A stretch of 53,345 bases of DNA from an uncultured Ectothiorhodospiraceae bacterium (GTDB lineage: Bacteria; Pseudomonadota; Gammaproteobacteria; Nitrococcales; Nitrococcaceae), in assembly GCA_913061005.1 (NCBI GenBank), contig CAJXSH010000011.1, positions 1 through 53,345 of the forward strand. The letters run 5' to 3'. Positions 16,704-24,826 of this stretch are shown in pieces; position 1 is the first letter of the stretch, and each line of letters opens with the position of its first letter. The position numbers were made by a program, and so were the translations under genes. Under the pieces are notes generated by a model. It worked only from the letters and a program-made list of their open reading frames with translations, searched no databases and was not told where the DNA came from.

Positions 16704-17339
16704 GGCGTGATCGGCATGGGTGAGCGGTTCCAGACCACAACTTCTCAGCACAAAGGCGCTCAGGGCGTCGGCGATGTGGGCGAGATCGGTCTCGGTATAG
16801 GCCGAGCGGTCCATGAGGACCAGCACCTGGGCGCCAAAATCGGCATAGTGCTGGGTGACCGCCCAGATCATGAAGATCAGCTGGATCGGGTCGATCGCGG
16901 CAATACGACCGTCGTCGACCCAACCGGCGATGACAGCGCTTTTATCCGCAAGCCAGGGGCGGATGGCCTCCCGCAGATGCCGCTGGGTGTACGGGGCGCC
17001 GTTGAGGATTTCCATTGCGAAGATACGCGACGAGCGGGGGTCATTGATCACGCGCTCGAATTTCGCTCGCACCACCCGGTCCAGCGCCATCGCCGGGTCC
17101 GCATCCGGCTGCAGATGGTCGAAGGCATCGTTCCAGTCATGGATGATGTCGTGGAGGACCGCTTCATAGAGCCGCTCTTTGGAGCCGAAATAGTAGACGA
17201 TATTGGGCTTGGGCAGGCCGGCACGCCGGGCGATGCCCTGCAGGGTCGCCCCCTGGAAGCCCTGGGCGCCGAATGCGGCGCGCGCCGCCCGAAGGATCCG
17301 GCCCTTTTTCTCTCGCCGGTTGGTTTGTTGTCTGTTCAT
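16605..17339 (-). CDS. RutR-like TetR-family regulator
   Basis: The 244-residue regulator has an N-terminal TetR helix-turn-helix (about residues 15-60; LQGIARRAGLPKPNIVYYFG) and a ligand domain closely matching RutR: KSAVIAGWVDDGRI, IDPIQLIFMIWAVTQHYADF. E. coli RutR senses uracil/thymine and controls pyrimidine and purine degradation. The perfect palindrome at 7422-7437 is its likely operator. About 35 residues at the C-terminus extend beyond RutR's usual length and overlap the permease gene antisense. The start is ATG 17339; it diverges from puuD with only 23 nt between start codons. Confidence 0.88.
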   Translation of the reverse strand: MNRQQTNRREKKGRILRAARAAFGAQGFQGATLQGIARRAGLPKPNIVYYFGSKERLYEAVLHDIIHDWNDAFDHLQPDADPAMALDRVVRAKFERVINDPRSSRIFAMEILNGAPYTQRHLREAIRPWLADKSAVIAGWVDDGRIAAIDPIQLIFMIWAVTQHYADFGAQVLVLMDRSAYTETDLAHIADALSAFVLRSCGLEPLTHADHALPGLAAFSPAGEDALEQDDRVVDQDAHHGQRD

Positions 17340-17362
17340 CCTCAACGAGGAGCCCTTTAGCC

Positions 17363-18544
17363 GTGGACTACTGGATGGATTTTGCCAGCATGCTGGTGCG
17401 ATGGCTGCATGTCATCACCGCCATTGCCTGGATCGGGAGCTCATTTTATTTCATCTGGCTCGATCTCTCTCTACGCCGTGCCAATGCCCTGCCCGAGGGG
17501 GTTAAAGGCGAGAGCTGGCTGGTCCATGGAGGGGGGTTCTATCGGGTTCGCAAATACCTGGTCGCCCCCGAAGAGATGCCCGGCACGCTGCACTGGTTCA
17601 AATACGAGAGCTACTTTACCTGGATCAGCGGCTTTGCCCTGCTGGGGATTACCTACTACTGGGGCGCCGAGGCCTACCTGCTCGACCCCGCCGTCTCGGG
17701 CATCTCGCCGCTTGTGGCGATCGGGCTTTCCCTGGCCTCGCTGGCCGTTGGCTGGCTGCTCTACCACGCACTGTGTCTCAGCCCGCTGGGGCGGAATGTC
17801 TGGGCCCTTGCGGCGGCGGTCTATGTTGTGATCATCGCGGCGGCCTGGGGCTACAGCGAACTCTACAGCTCCCGCGCCGCGCTGCTTCATACCGGCGCGC
17901 TGGTGGCCACCTGGATGACCGCCAATGTGTTTTTCGTCATCATCCCCAACCAGAAAAAGACCGTCCGTGCGCTACAGGCCGGCGAAGATCCCGACCCGGC
18001 ACTGGGGCTTGAGGCCAAGCAGCGTTCGACGCACAACAACTACCTGACCCTGCCGGTGTTGTTCATGATGCTCTCCAATCACTATCCGATGACCTTCGTC
18101 GGCGAGTGGTTGTGGCTTCTGGTCGGGGCCGTGGTGCTGTTGGGCGGGATCATTCGCGATTACTTCAACGCCAGCCACACCGGCCATGGCGGCTGGCGGG
18201 TCTGGTGGCAGTGGCCCACCGCCGCCGTGCTCGCCCTGGGGATCGCCCTGTCACTGCGGCCCGAGCCAGTCACCATCGACCCGGCGGCGGCGGCGGTCTC
18301 GGATGGTGCCATTCGCACCATCGTCAACAACCATTGCATCAGCTGCCATGCCGCCAACCCGAGTTTTCCCGGGTATAACGAGCCGCCGGCCGGGGTGCGC
18401 CTGGAGAGCCTGGACGATGTCCGTCGCTACGCATCACAGGTGCATGCCCAGACCATCGCCTCGCGGGCGATGCCGCTTGGCAACATGACCGAGATGACCG
18501 AAGCCGAACGCGAGCAGCTAGCGGCCTGGCTGGCCGCCCAATAA
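17363..18544 (+). CDS. puuD: Urate hydroxylase PuuD (membrane, cytochrome c-fused)
   Basis: The 393-residue membrane urate oxidase converts urate to 5-hydroxyisourate and passes electrons to the respiratory chain. The N-terminal part (about residues 10-310) has roughly eight membrane helices beginning VRWLHVITAIAWIGSSFYF; the C-terminal domain has the c-type heme motif CISCHAAN near residue 325 and a distal Met candidate in SRAMPLGNM. The GTG at 17363 is chosen because GAGGAG lies 11 bases upstream; an ATG at 17375 is an alternative. It supplies the missing step between xanthine dehydrogenase and UraH. It ends 2 nt before the convergent oxidoreductase. Confidence 0.94.
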   Translation: MDYWMDFASMLVRWLHVITAIAWIGSSFYFIWLDLSLRRANALPEGVKGESWLVHGGGFYRVRKYLVAPEEMPGTLHWFKYESYFTWISGFALLGITYYWGAEAYLLDPAVSGISPLVAIGLSLASLAVGWLLYHALCLSPLGRNVWALAAAVYVVIIAAAWGYSELYSSRAALLHTGALVATWMTANVFFVIIPNQKKTVRALQAGEDPDPALGLEAKQRSTHNNYLTLPVLFMMLSNHYPMTFVGEWLWLLVGAVVLLGGIIRDYFNASHTGHGGWRVWWQWPTAAVLALGIALSLRPEPVTIDPAAAAVSDGAIRTIVNNHCISCHAANPSFPGYNEPPAGVRLESLDDVRRYASQVHAQTIASRAMPLGNMTEMTEAEREQLAAWLAAQ

Positions 18545-18546
18545 CG

Positions 18547-19575
18547 CTAGATCTCGATGCAGATCTTGCCGAAATGCGCGCCGGCCTCTTCATGCTGGAA
18601 AGCGGCCACCAGCTCCTCGAGGGGGAAATGCCGGTCAATGACCGGCCGCAGGCCGATGGCCTCGACCGCCGCCACCAGGTCGGCCTGGTCCTGTCGGCTG
18701 CCAACCAGCACGCCCTGGAGTCGCTGCTGGCGAAGCAGTGACTGAATGAGCGGAAAGTCACCCTTGACACCGGTGAGCACGCCGATCAGCGCGATATGAC
18801 CCCCCACCGCTGCCGCGGTCATTGACTGTGGCAGCGTCCCTGGTCCGCCCACCTCGATGACATGATCCACCCCCCGGCCATCGGTGAGCTCGCGGACCCG
18901 CTGGCCCCATTCCGGATTTTCCCGATAATTGATCACCGCATCGGCACCCATTGCCTGGAGCCGCTGGAGCTTTTCATCGCTGGAAGAGGTGCTGATCACC
19001 CGCGCGCCGGCCGCCTTGGCCAACTGCAGGGCAAAGATCGAGACACCGCCGGTCCCCAGGGTGAGCACGGTCTGGCCGGCCTGTAAGCCGCCGTGGGGGT
19101 AGAGCGCGCGCCAGGCTGTGACACCCGCGGTGGTCAGTGTGGCGGCCTCGGCATGGCTCCAGCCGGCGGGCGCGCGGGTAAACGCCTGCGCCGGGCGGGT
19201 GACGAATTGCCGGGCGTATCCATCGACCCCGTCTCCGGGGGTACGGCCGAACCCTTCATTGACCGGATCACCGTCGGACCAGTCCAGAAAAAACGTACTG
19301 ACCACCGCGTCACCCACGGCGAACTCGTCGACCCCCTCGCCGGTGGCCATCACCTCGCCGGCGCCATCCGAGAGCGGAATGCGCGCCTCATCCCGGGGTG
19401 CCATCGGCCCCTTGACCACGCCGTAGTCGTGATAGTTAAGGGAGCTGGCGTGAACACGAACGGTGATCTCGCCGGGCCCCGGTGCCGGGGGCTGTCCGGC
19501 GTCGAAGATCTCCACGGCATCGAAACCGCCTCCCGGTGCGAGGCGAAGGGTACGGTTTTCCATTGGTTTGCCCAT
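18547..19575 (-). CDS. Medium-chain dehydrogenase/reductase (alcohol dehydrogenase-like)
   Basis: The 342-residue NAD(P)-dependent MDR-superfamily enzyme has an N-terminal GroES-like domain with SSLNYHDYGVVKG, and a Rossmann domain with LTLGTGGVSIFALQLAKAAGA and GADAVINY. The Cys usually found in the catalytic zinc site near residue 45 is replaced (NYHD), and no structural-zinc Cys cluster is seen, so it resembles zinc-free quinone-oxidoreductase-type members. Start ATG 19575 has AAGAG directly upstream; ATG 19563 is an alternative. Substrate unknown. It is the last of four minus-strand genes, the others all regulators. Confidence 0.85.
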   Translation of the reverse strand: MGKPMENRTLRLAPGGGFDAVEIFDAGQPPAPGPGEITVRVHASSLNYHDYGVVKGPMAPRDEARIPLSDGAGEVMATGEGVDEFAVGDAVVSTFFLDWSDGDPVNEGFGRTPGDGVDGYARQFVTRPAQAFTRAPAGWSHAEAATLTTAGVTAWRALYPHGGLQAGQTVLTLGTGGVSIFALQLAKAAGARVISTSSSDEKLQRLQAMGADAVINYRENPEWGQRVRELTDGRGVDHVIEVGGPGTLPQSMTAAAVGGHIALIGVLTGVKGDFPLIQSLLRQQRLQGVLVGSRQDQADLVAAVEAIGLRPVIDRHFPLEELVAAFQHEEAGAHFGKICIEI

Positions 19576-19642
19576 CTCTTATGTGGTGGTCAACAAACCT
19601 CCATGCTGTGCATGCGGCGGGCTGGATGCAAGGGGATGGGCA

Positions 19643-19668
19643 CTGGCGGCCGGCAGCGCATCCGCCAG
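19643..19668. repeat. Hairpin between regulator and oxidoreductase genes
   Basis: CTGGCGG and CCGCCAG form a perfect 7-bp stem with a 12-nt loop in the 108-nt gap. Without a T-tract it is at most a weak terminator or mRNA-stability element. Confidence 0.3.
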
Positions 19669-19683
19669 CGGAGCCGACCCGGG

Positions 19684-20058
19684 CTACTGAATCCGGGCCC
19701 GGACCTCGGCGAATGCCTCGCGGAGACGATCCGAGGGGATCAGAAAGACCAGGCGCCGATCTTCGCCACGGCGCTCTTTGGTGATCCAGCCATCGGCGAT
19801 GAGCTGAGCGAGGTTATAGCGGACCCCGGTCACCGAGTAGGGCAACACCGCGAGGAGCTGTTTCATCGTCAACGGACGACCCGTTTCATGATGAACGCTC
19901 ACGGTAATCAGGATATCCGTTGGAATAAGAGACGGCCCATAGGGCAGTACCGGAGCCAGGGCCTGTCGCAGCTTTTCGGTCAGCCGGGCGTCGGCGAGCG
20001 CATCCCAAGTGCCCATGGCAAAGTCCCTGTCGCCTTTATCGTCGCGGAAACTAGCCAT
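19684..20058 (-). CDS. Winged-helix (MarR-like) transcriptional regulator
   Basis: The 124-residue protein has a winged-helix pattern: PTDILITVSVHHETGRPLTMKQL, then the recognition helix SVTGVRYNLAQLIADGWI and a wing with KERRGEDRRLVFLIPS, the ERRGEDRR turn being typical of MarR wings. No effector domain is visible. The ATG at 20058 follows AGGCGG; an upstream TTG is less likely. The next gene upstream is the GntR-family regulator, 36 nt away, same strand. Confidence 0.78.
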   Translation of the reverse strand: MASFRDDKGDRDFAMGTWDALADARLTEKLRQALAPVLPYGPSLIPTDILITVSVHHETGRPLTMKQLLAVLPYSVTGVRYNLAQLIADGWITKERRGEDRRLVFLIPSDRLREAFAEVRARIQ

Positions 20059-20094
20059 GCCGCCTGTCGGTGGCAACGGATTTCGACGCCTAAA

Positions 20095-20805
20095 TTAGCA
20101 CTCGCTTGACCGGGGCGACGTGATCGCCTCCTCGGTATCACCATCGGTGGGCCAGGGCTGGCCGTTGGATACCGACAGGATATGCGTACGCAATACCTCC
20201 GCCGCCTTTGATCCATTGCCGCACGCCAGGGCGGTCACGATCTCGGCATGTTCGCGGTGGGCCTTGTCCAGCCAGGCCTGGGAGAGCCCAAAGGTGTTAC
20301 GGGCCGAGACCGCGCCATCGAGCAAGCCCTCCATGAGCCGCCGCAGCCGCCGGCTGCCACTGGCCGAGCAAATCGTCTCGTGGATGGCCAGGTTGATCCG
20401 GCTGAGTCGCTCGTGGTCGACCCGATCGGCGCTGATCACTTGATACTCCTGCCCGATCAGGCGCTGCAGATCACCGATGGTGGCGGTGTCGATCCGCTCT
20501 GCGGCACGGCGCGCCGCATGTCCCTCCAGCAAGGCCCTGAGCTCGAAGACCTCGTGACTGTCATCCGGCGTCCAATCAATGACCCGCGCGCCGCGATACG
20601 GGATGAGCTCGAGCCAGCCCTCCTCGGCCAGCCATTGCAGGCAGTCGCTGACGACTGGACGCGAAACGCCCAGCTCCGAGGCGATGGCTTCTTCGCCGAG
20701 GAACTCGCCACCCCGATACTCACCATTGAGAATCCGCTTCCGTACCGCCGCGCAGACCCGATCGCTCAAGCTCTCCATCGAAGCGAACCCAACATTTGCT
20801 GACAT
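20095..20805 (-). CDS. GntR-family regulator (FCD type)
   Basis: The 236-residue regulator has an N-terminal GntR winged helix (about residues 12-78: LGVSRPVVSDCLQWLAEEGWLEL) and a C-terminal all-helical FCD domain with ELRALLEGHAARRAAER, NLAIHETICSASGSRRL and KAHREHAEIVTALACG supplying probable metal/ligand residues. FCD regulators usually sense carboxylates or sugars acids. The start at 20805 lies three bases after the LysR stop codon, so the two regulators share a transcript. Confidence 0.88.
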   Translation of the reverse strand: MSANVGFASMESLSDRVCAAVRKRILNGEYRGGEFLGEEAIASELGVSRPVVSDCLQWLAEEGWLELIPYRGARVIDWTPDDSHEVFELRALLEGHAARRAAERIDTATIGDLQRLIGQEYQVISADRVDHERLSRINLAIHETICSASGSRRLRRLMEGLLDGAVSARNTFGLSQAWLDKAHREHAEIVTALACGNGSKAAEVLRTHILSVSNGQPWPTDGDTEEAITSPRSSEC

Positions 20806-20808
20806 AAA

Positions 20809-21699
20809 CTAATCATGACCGCTCCGCTTCGGGGCATCAATCAGCAATGACAGCAGCGGGTTGGGATAGCGGCGTTCGATGGTCACCGCGTGGAATGTCT
20901 CGGTCAGCGTCGTCAACCGATCCGCCTCGATCAATTGACCACTATCAAGCTCATCCCGGACGACAATCGGCGGGATGATGGCAAGTCCCACACCCTCCCG
21001 GGCCAGCAGACGCATCATGGCCATGTCATCCACCTCGGCCGCGATCTGCGGCGCGACACCCAGCGACGCCAGCAAGGCATCAACCCGGGTCCGCAGGCCG
21101 ACGCTGCGCGCGGGCAGCAAAAGCGGGGCGGTCGATAGCCGCTCGGCAAGGCTCAGGCCATCGACCACATGATCGGGGGTCCCGATCAGGCCCACCGGCT
21201 GCTCATCGATGCGGTGGACGTGAAAAGGCCGCAGCGCGTCGGCGCGGGGTGGGTCGTTGGTCAAGACCACATCCAGCTGCAGCCCCATCAGCGCGTCGTA
21301 GAGTTCGGCTGCACTGCCCGATCGCAGCACCACTTCGACATCGCTGCGGCCCAGTAGCGGTCGCAGAAATCGCAGCTGAAAGTTTCGCGACAGCGTCGCC
21401 AGTGCGCCGACGCGCAGCGCCTGCCGCTCGCCGGTGCGTTGCTGCAGGGTAGCGAGCAGCTCATCGCCGGTGGCGAAGATGGTATCGGCATGATCGAGGG
21501 CGATCCGGCCGGCCTCGGTCAAATGCAGCGCCCGGCCACGTCGTTCAAATAACGACTGCCCGAGCCGCTCTTCCAGCCGGCGGATCTGTGACGACAATGC
21601 CGACTGCGCGATGTTGAGCTGTTCGGCCGCCCGGGTCAGGTGCCCCTCGTGGGCGACGACCTGAAAGTAACGGAGATGGTGATAATTGAGCGCCGGCAT
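20809..21699 (-). CDS. LysR-family transcriptional regulator
   Basis: The 296-residue regulator has an N-terminal HTH (residues 3-62: LNYHHLRYFQVVAHEGHLTRAAEQL, QSALSSQIRRLEERLG) and a periplasmic-binding-like effector domain from about residue 90. The YHHLRYF opening recalls NhaR/CbbR-like members. It is the first gene of the LysR-GntR-MarR-MDR string on this strand, and diverges from the lipoprotein gene at 21875 across a 175-nt gap that is AT-rich near 21700-21750. Confidence 0.9.
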   Translation of the reverse strand: MPALNYHHLRYFQVVAHEGHLTRAAEQLNIAQSALSSQIRRLEERLGQSLFERRGRALHLTEAGRIALDHADTIFATGDELLATLQQRTGERQALRVGALATLSRNFQLRFLRPLLGRSDVEVVLRSGSAAELYDALMGLQLDVVLTNDPPRADALRPFHVHRIDEQPVGLIGTPDHVVDGLSLAERLSTAPLLLPARSVGLRTRVDALLASLGVAPQIAAEVDDMAMMRLLAREGVGLAIIPPIVVRDELDSGQLIEADRLTTLTETFHAVTIERRYPNPLLSLLIDAPKRSGHD

Positions 21700-21767
21700 A
21701 ATATTCGTTAAAGGCGAACGTTTGGTCTAAAATAAATCACAAAGACGAACAATAAGTCCAGCCCCGG

Positions 21768-21806
21768 GGCGGTGCGCCAACTCAACCCGAGGCGGTGTGC
21801 CAACTC
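21768..21806. repeat. Tandem direct repeat in LysR/lipoprotein gap
   Basis: GGCGGTGCGCCAACTC (21768-21783) and GGCGGTGTGCCAACTC (21791-21806) differ at one of 16 bases and have a 23-nt period, about two helical turns. They lie just upstream of a TTGACG that could be the lipoprotein -35. They may be a protein-binding pair. Confidence 0.5.
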
Positions 21807-21809
21807 GAA

Positions 21810-21837
21810 TTGACGAAACAACCACCGCCGATATCAG
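21810..21837 (+). promoter_or_regulatory. Weak candidate promoter for lipoprotein gene
   Basis: TTGACG (21810-21815) is followed after 16 nt by TATCAG (21832-21837). The -35 is good and the -10 poor. The distance to the start codon at 21875 is reasonable. Confidence 0.3.
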
Positions 21838-21874
21838 TCATAATAAAGGCAGCCTCAGCACAGGAGCCCCCACC

Positions 21875-22540
21875 ATGGTGTGTTCAAGGACAACCGCAAA
21901 CGCCCTCATTCTTCTGGCGGTGCTGGTACTGCTAAGCGCCTGCGCATCGGTAAGCGGCAGCGGCGATTACAACCGCAGCTATGACTTCAGCGCCATCGAG
22001 CGCACCGCGGTGGTCTCCGTCGACGGCATTGGCGGAGACGCCGCCCGCGACCAGATTGCCAGCATGTACAACCAGGCATTGCTGGGGCTTGGCTACAGCC
22101 CCATCGAGCGAAGCCAGATCGATCAGATACTCGAAGAACAGGACTTCTCTCGCTCGCAGGTCACGACGGCGAGCGGCGCAGCAGAGGTCGGGCGTATTCT
22201 CAACGTCGATAGCGTGGTGCTGGTCAATCTGCCAGAGTTCGGCGAGACCATGAGCATGAGCGCTCAAATGGTCGATGTCACCGACGGTACGATCCTCTGG
22301 TCCGCCTCGGGCACCGCCCGGACCGGGGCCGACATGACCCGGCGGGCCGGGCAGCTGCTTGGCGCCATCGGCGGCGGCATTCTGGGTGCCGAAATCGGCG
22401 ACGACAGCACCGGCGCGGTGGTTGGCGGTGTCGGTGGCGCCGTGGGCGGCGATATTGTCGGCGAAGCGTTATCCAAACAGCGCCAGGAACAGGCAGCGGT
22501 GCTGATCGATCGGCTCACACTCACTCTGCCAGCCCGCTGA
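21875..22540 (+). CDS. Outer-membrane lipoprotein, LpoB/CsgG-like with glycine-rich segment
   Basis: The 221-residue predicted lipoprotein has a signal peptide ending in the lipobox LLSACAS, so Cys would be acylated. The mature N-terminal half (RTAVVSVDGIGGDAARDQIASM, LGYSPIERSQIDQILEEQDF, VGRILNVDSVVLVNL) has the pattern of the CsgG/LpoB-type alpha/beta domain. A glycine-rich stretch with GAIGGGILGAEIGDDSTG and VVGGVGGAVGGDIVG follows near residues 160-190, resembling a glycine zipper. ATG 21875 is chosen for AGGAG nine bases upstream and the signal peptide. Role unknown. Confidence 0.75.
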   Translation: MVCSRTTANALILLAVLVLLSACASVSGSGDYNRSYDFSAIERTAVVSVDGIGGDAARDQIASMYNQALLGLGYSPIERSQIDQILEEQDFSRSQVTTASGAAEVGRILNVDSVVLVNLPEFGETMSMSAQMVDVTDGTILWSASGTARTGADMTRRAGQLLGAIGGGILGAEIGDDSTGAVVGGVGGAVGGDIVGEALSKQRQEQAAVLIDRLTLTLPAR

Positions 22541-22559
22541 GCCGGCTCAATCCGGCTCA
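22538..22559. terminator. Convergent hairpin between lipoprotein and response regulator
   Basis: TGAGCCGG and CCGGCTCA form a perfect 8-bp stem with a 6-nt loop. The hairpin covers the stop codons of both convergent genes. No T-tract follows, so termination may rely on Rho or on structure alone. Confidence 0.45.
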
Positions 22560-23206
22560 TCCGGCACCATGCCGTGGCGCGCTGCCCAGACAGCGGCCTC
22601 GACCCGTGAGCGAAGCTTCATCTTGCGCAGCAGGCTGCGCACATGCACCTTCGCGGTCGCCTCGGTGATGTCGAGCTCGCGGGCGATCCGCTTGTTGCTC
22701 AACCCGCGGCCAAGACAGGCCAGGATATCCTGCTCCCGCGGGGTCACCCCCTCCAGGCCCTCGGGCCCACTGCGGCCGGCCGATCGCATGGCGCGGGCAA
22801 GCGCCGAGGTCAGCAGTGGGCTGATCACCACCTCACCGGATGCGGCGCGCAGCAGATCGTCGACCAGTCGGTCCGGTTCGCTTTGCTTTAGCAAATAGCC
22901 GTTGGCGCCCGACTGAAGCGCTGCCGAGAAATCGGTCTGCTCGTCCGAGACCGTCAAAAACACCACCGGCGCCGAAAAACCCCGCTCGCGCAGGGCCTGC
23001 AGCACCTCGACGCCGTTCATGTCGGGCATGTTCAGATCAAGCACCACGAGTTCGGGGTTCAGTGATTCGATGCGCGCCAGCGCCTCGGCGCCATTGCTCG
23101 CCTCGCCCGCCATGGCCAGCCCGCGATCGCCAGCCATCTCGATGAGCTGGGCCAGACCGCGGCGCAGTAAGGGATGATCGTCGACGATGAACACTCGCAC
23201 AGTCAT
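22547..23206 (-). CDS. NarL-family response regulator
   Basis: The 219-residue regulator has a receiver with D9/D10, phospho-acceptor D57 (VVLDLNMPDM) and K107 (YLLKQS), and a C-terminal LuxR-type HTH with GVTPREQDILACLGRGLSNKRIA and ITEATAKVHVRSLLRKMKLRS, the ATAKVHV helix being NarL-like. It overlaps the NarX-like kinase by 4 nt. No nitrate or nitrite reductase genes lie in the window, so its regulon is elsewhere or different. Confidence 0.92.
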   Translation of the reverse strand: MTVRVFIVDDHPLLRRGLAQLIEMAGDRGLAMAGEASNGAEALARIESLNPELVVLDLNMPDMNGVEVLQALRERGFSAPVVFLTVSDEQTDFSAALQSGANGYLLKQSEPDRLVDDLLRAASGEVVISPLLTSALARAMRSAGRSGPEGLEGVTPREQDILACLGRGLSNKRIARELDITEATAKVHVRSLLRKMKLRSRVEAAVWAARHGMVPDEPD

Positions 23207-24585
23207 TGACAGGGCACCTCTGCCACCACACGGCTGCCCGGCTTCACATCGGCCTCGATGGTCAGCTGGCCACCCATCTGTTTGGCCCGCTCGCGCATGA
23301 TCTCGATGCCGTAATGGCCGCGCTCGACATCACCGGTGATGCCAACCCCATCGTCGGTGACGGTCAGCCGCAGCCAGTCCGGGGTGCCGGCGCCAGCCTC
23401 GACGCCTTCGAGCGTGACCGCAGCGCGATGGGCCCGGGCATGGCGACCGACGTTGTTCAACGCCTCGCGGGCGATATGGATCAGATGAATCCGCTGTCCC
23501 GGGTTGAGTTCACACACCCGACCGGTGCACTGGAAATCAAAGGTGATGTCGGGATACCAGCGCGCAAACTCGTCAACCACCGCACGCAACCCCGAGCGCA
23601 GGTCAGGCTGCTCGACCCGCAGCCGGAACATCGCCAAGACGTCGCGAAGATTCTGGTGGGCTTCATCCACCCCCCGTCTGAGCTCGGTGGCTATCTCACG
23701 CAGTGTCGCAGGGGAAGGGTCCGGGGCTTTCAATGCATCGTCCATGCGGGTGACCTGGATTTTGATGTAGGTCAGCGACTGGCCCAGGCAGTCATGGCAC
23801 TCCCGGGCCAGCGCCGAGCGCTCCTCGAGCAGTGCCAGCATGACGCGCTTTTCGGCCTCCCGGGCCTGGTTTTCCATGCGCTCGGCCTGCTCGATGCGCT
23901 CCAGCGCCGCGGCCATGTTGTTGAATCGGTGCATCACCGGGGCCATGCCGGCGCCCTGTTCGGCGTCGACACGGGTTGCCGACCAGCCGCCGGTCAATCT
24001 CTCGATACCGGCGGCAAGCTCCCGGACCGGCCGCATCAGCGACAATCGAAAGTGCTGCACGGCGACCAGCATGAGGGCCAGAAAAATGACAAAGATGCTG
24101 CCCTCGAGCAGGGTCAGCCGCGCAAGACGCGCCTCGGTGCGGGCCTCGACCGCCGTGACAAAGTCATCAAGCTGTATCGCCAGGGTCTCGATGCGATCGG
24201 TCGACGGTGTAAAAGCCGCAAAACTCGGCCCCATGGTCAAAGGCTGGCGCCAGTCGGTATGCCAACGACGTCTCAGCGCGCTGTAGCGCTGCGCCAGCGC
24301 TGGATCGGCCTGCTCGAGCATTCGATGGAGGTTTTCTTCGCGCAATGCCCGATCAAACCGCGCCGCGCTGGCCTGGACCTGCCGGAAATTGCCCTGCTCG
24401 TTGTAGAAAGCCATGCGATAGACCTCGGCACGCATGGCCGCCGCCTGTCGCAACGTACTCGCGTCATCATCCGCGGCACGGGCGTAGTAAAGCGAACTCA
24501 CCATCGCCGCGAGGGCCAGTCCAAAAAGCCCCAGGGCAATCATCGTCAACTGCAGCCGCAGCGAGCCGGCAATCGCACCGAGCAT
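23203..24585 (-). CDS. NarX-like sensor histidine kinase (HisKA_3)
   Basis: The 460-residue sensor has a membrane helix at about residues 12-33, a periplasmic helical domain of about 130 residues, a second membrane helix (160-178), a HAMP-like region and a coiled coil. A HisKA_3 domain carries the phospho-acceptor H264 in RECHDCLGQSLTYIKIQV; an HATPase_c domain has EALNNVGRHARA, TVTDDGVGI and GHYGIEIMRERA. Cys263 and Cys266 flank the His (CHDC), a layout that could tie activity to redox state; that is speculative. It pairs with the adjacent NarL-type regulator. Confidence 0.9.
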   Translation of the reverse strand: MLGAIAGSLRLQLTMIALGLFGLALAAMVSSLYYARAADDDASTLRQAAAMRAEVYRMAFYNEQGNFRQVQASAARFDRALREENLHRMLEQADPALAQRYSALRRRWHTDWRQPLTMGPSFAAFTPSTDRIETLAIQLDDFVTAVEARTEARLARLTLLEGSIFVIFLALMLVAVQHFRLSLMRPVRELAAGIERLTGGWSATRVDAEQGAGMAPVMHRFNNMAAALERIEQAERMENQAREAEKRVMLALLEERSALARECHDCLGQSLTYIKIQVTRMDDALKAPDPSPATLREIATELRRGVDEAHQNLRDVLAMFRLRVEQPDLRSGLRAVVDEFARWYPDITFDFQCTGRVCELNPGQRIHLIHIAREALNNVGRHARAHRAAVTLEGVEAGAGTPDWLRLTVTDDGVGITGDVERGHYGIEIMRERAKQMGGQLTIEADVKPGSRVVAEVPCQ

Positions 24586-24732
24586 CGTATTACCCCGGCT
24601 GCCAGTCCATTGCAGCGGTGTCGGCGATCATCAAGCCTTCCCTGTCCCGCTCTCCTGATGCGAAAAATCAACTAAAAAGAGCATGATTGCAAGCCATTGA
24701 CCCGGGCTATGGGCAGGCAACGACGGCTCTAT

Positions 24733-24761
24733 TTGGGCGTTACCTGAACACCCCGTATGAT
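24733..24761 (+). promoter_or_regulatory. Candidate sigma-70 promoter of hemH
   Basis: TTGGGC (24733-24738) and TATGAT (24756-24761) are separated by 17 nt; the -10 matches five of six consensus bases. It lies 65 nt before the hemH ATG. Confidence 0.5.
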
Positions 24762-24826
24762 GGAGCGAGTTTTGTGGAAAGCTGGGCAGAAAAGCCCTGT
24801 GAGCCACGCTTGCCAGCCAACGACGG

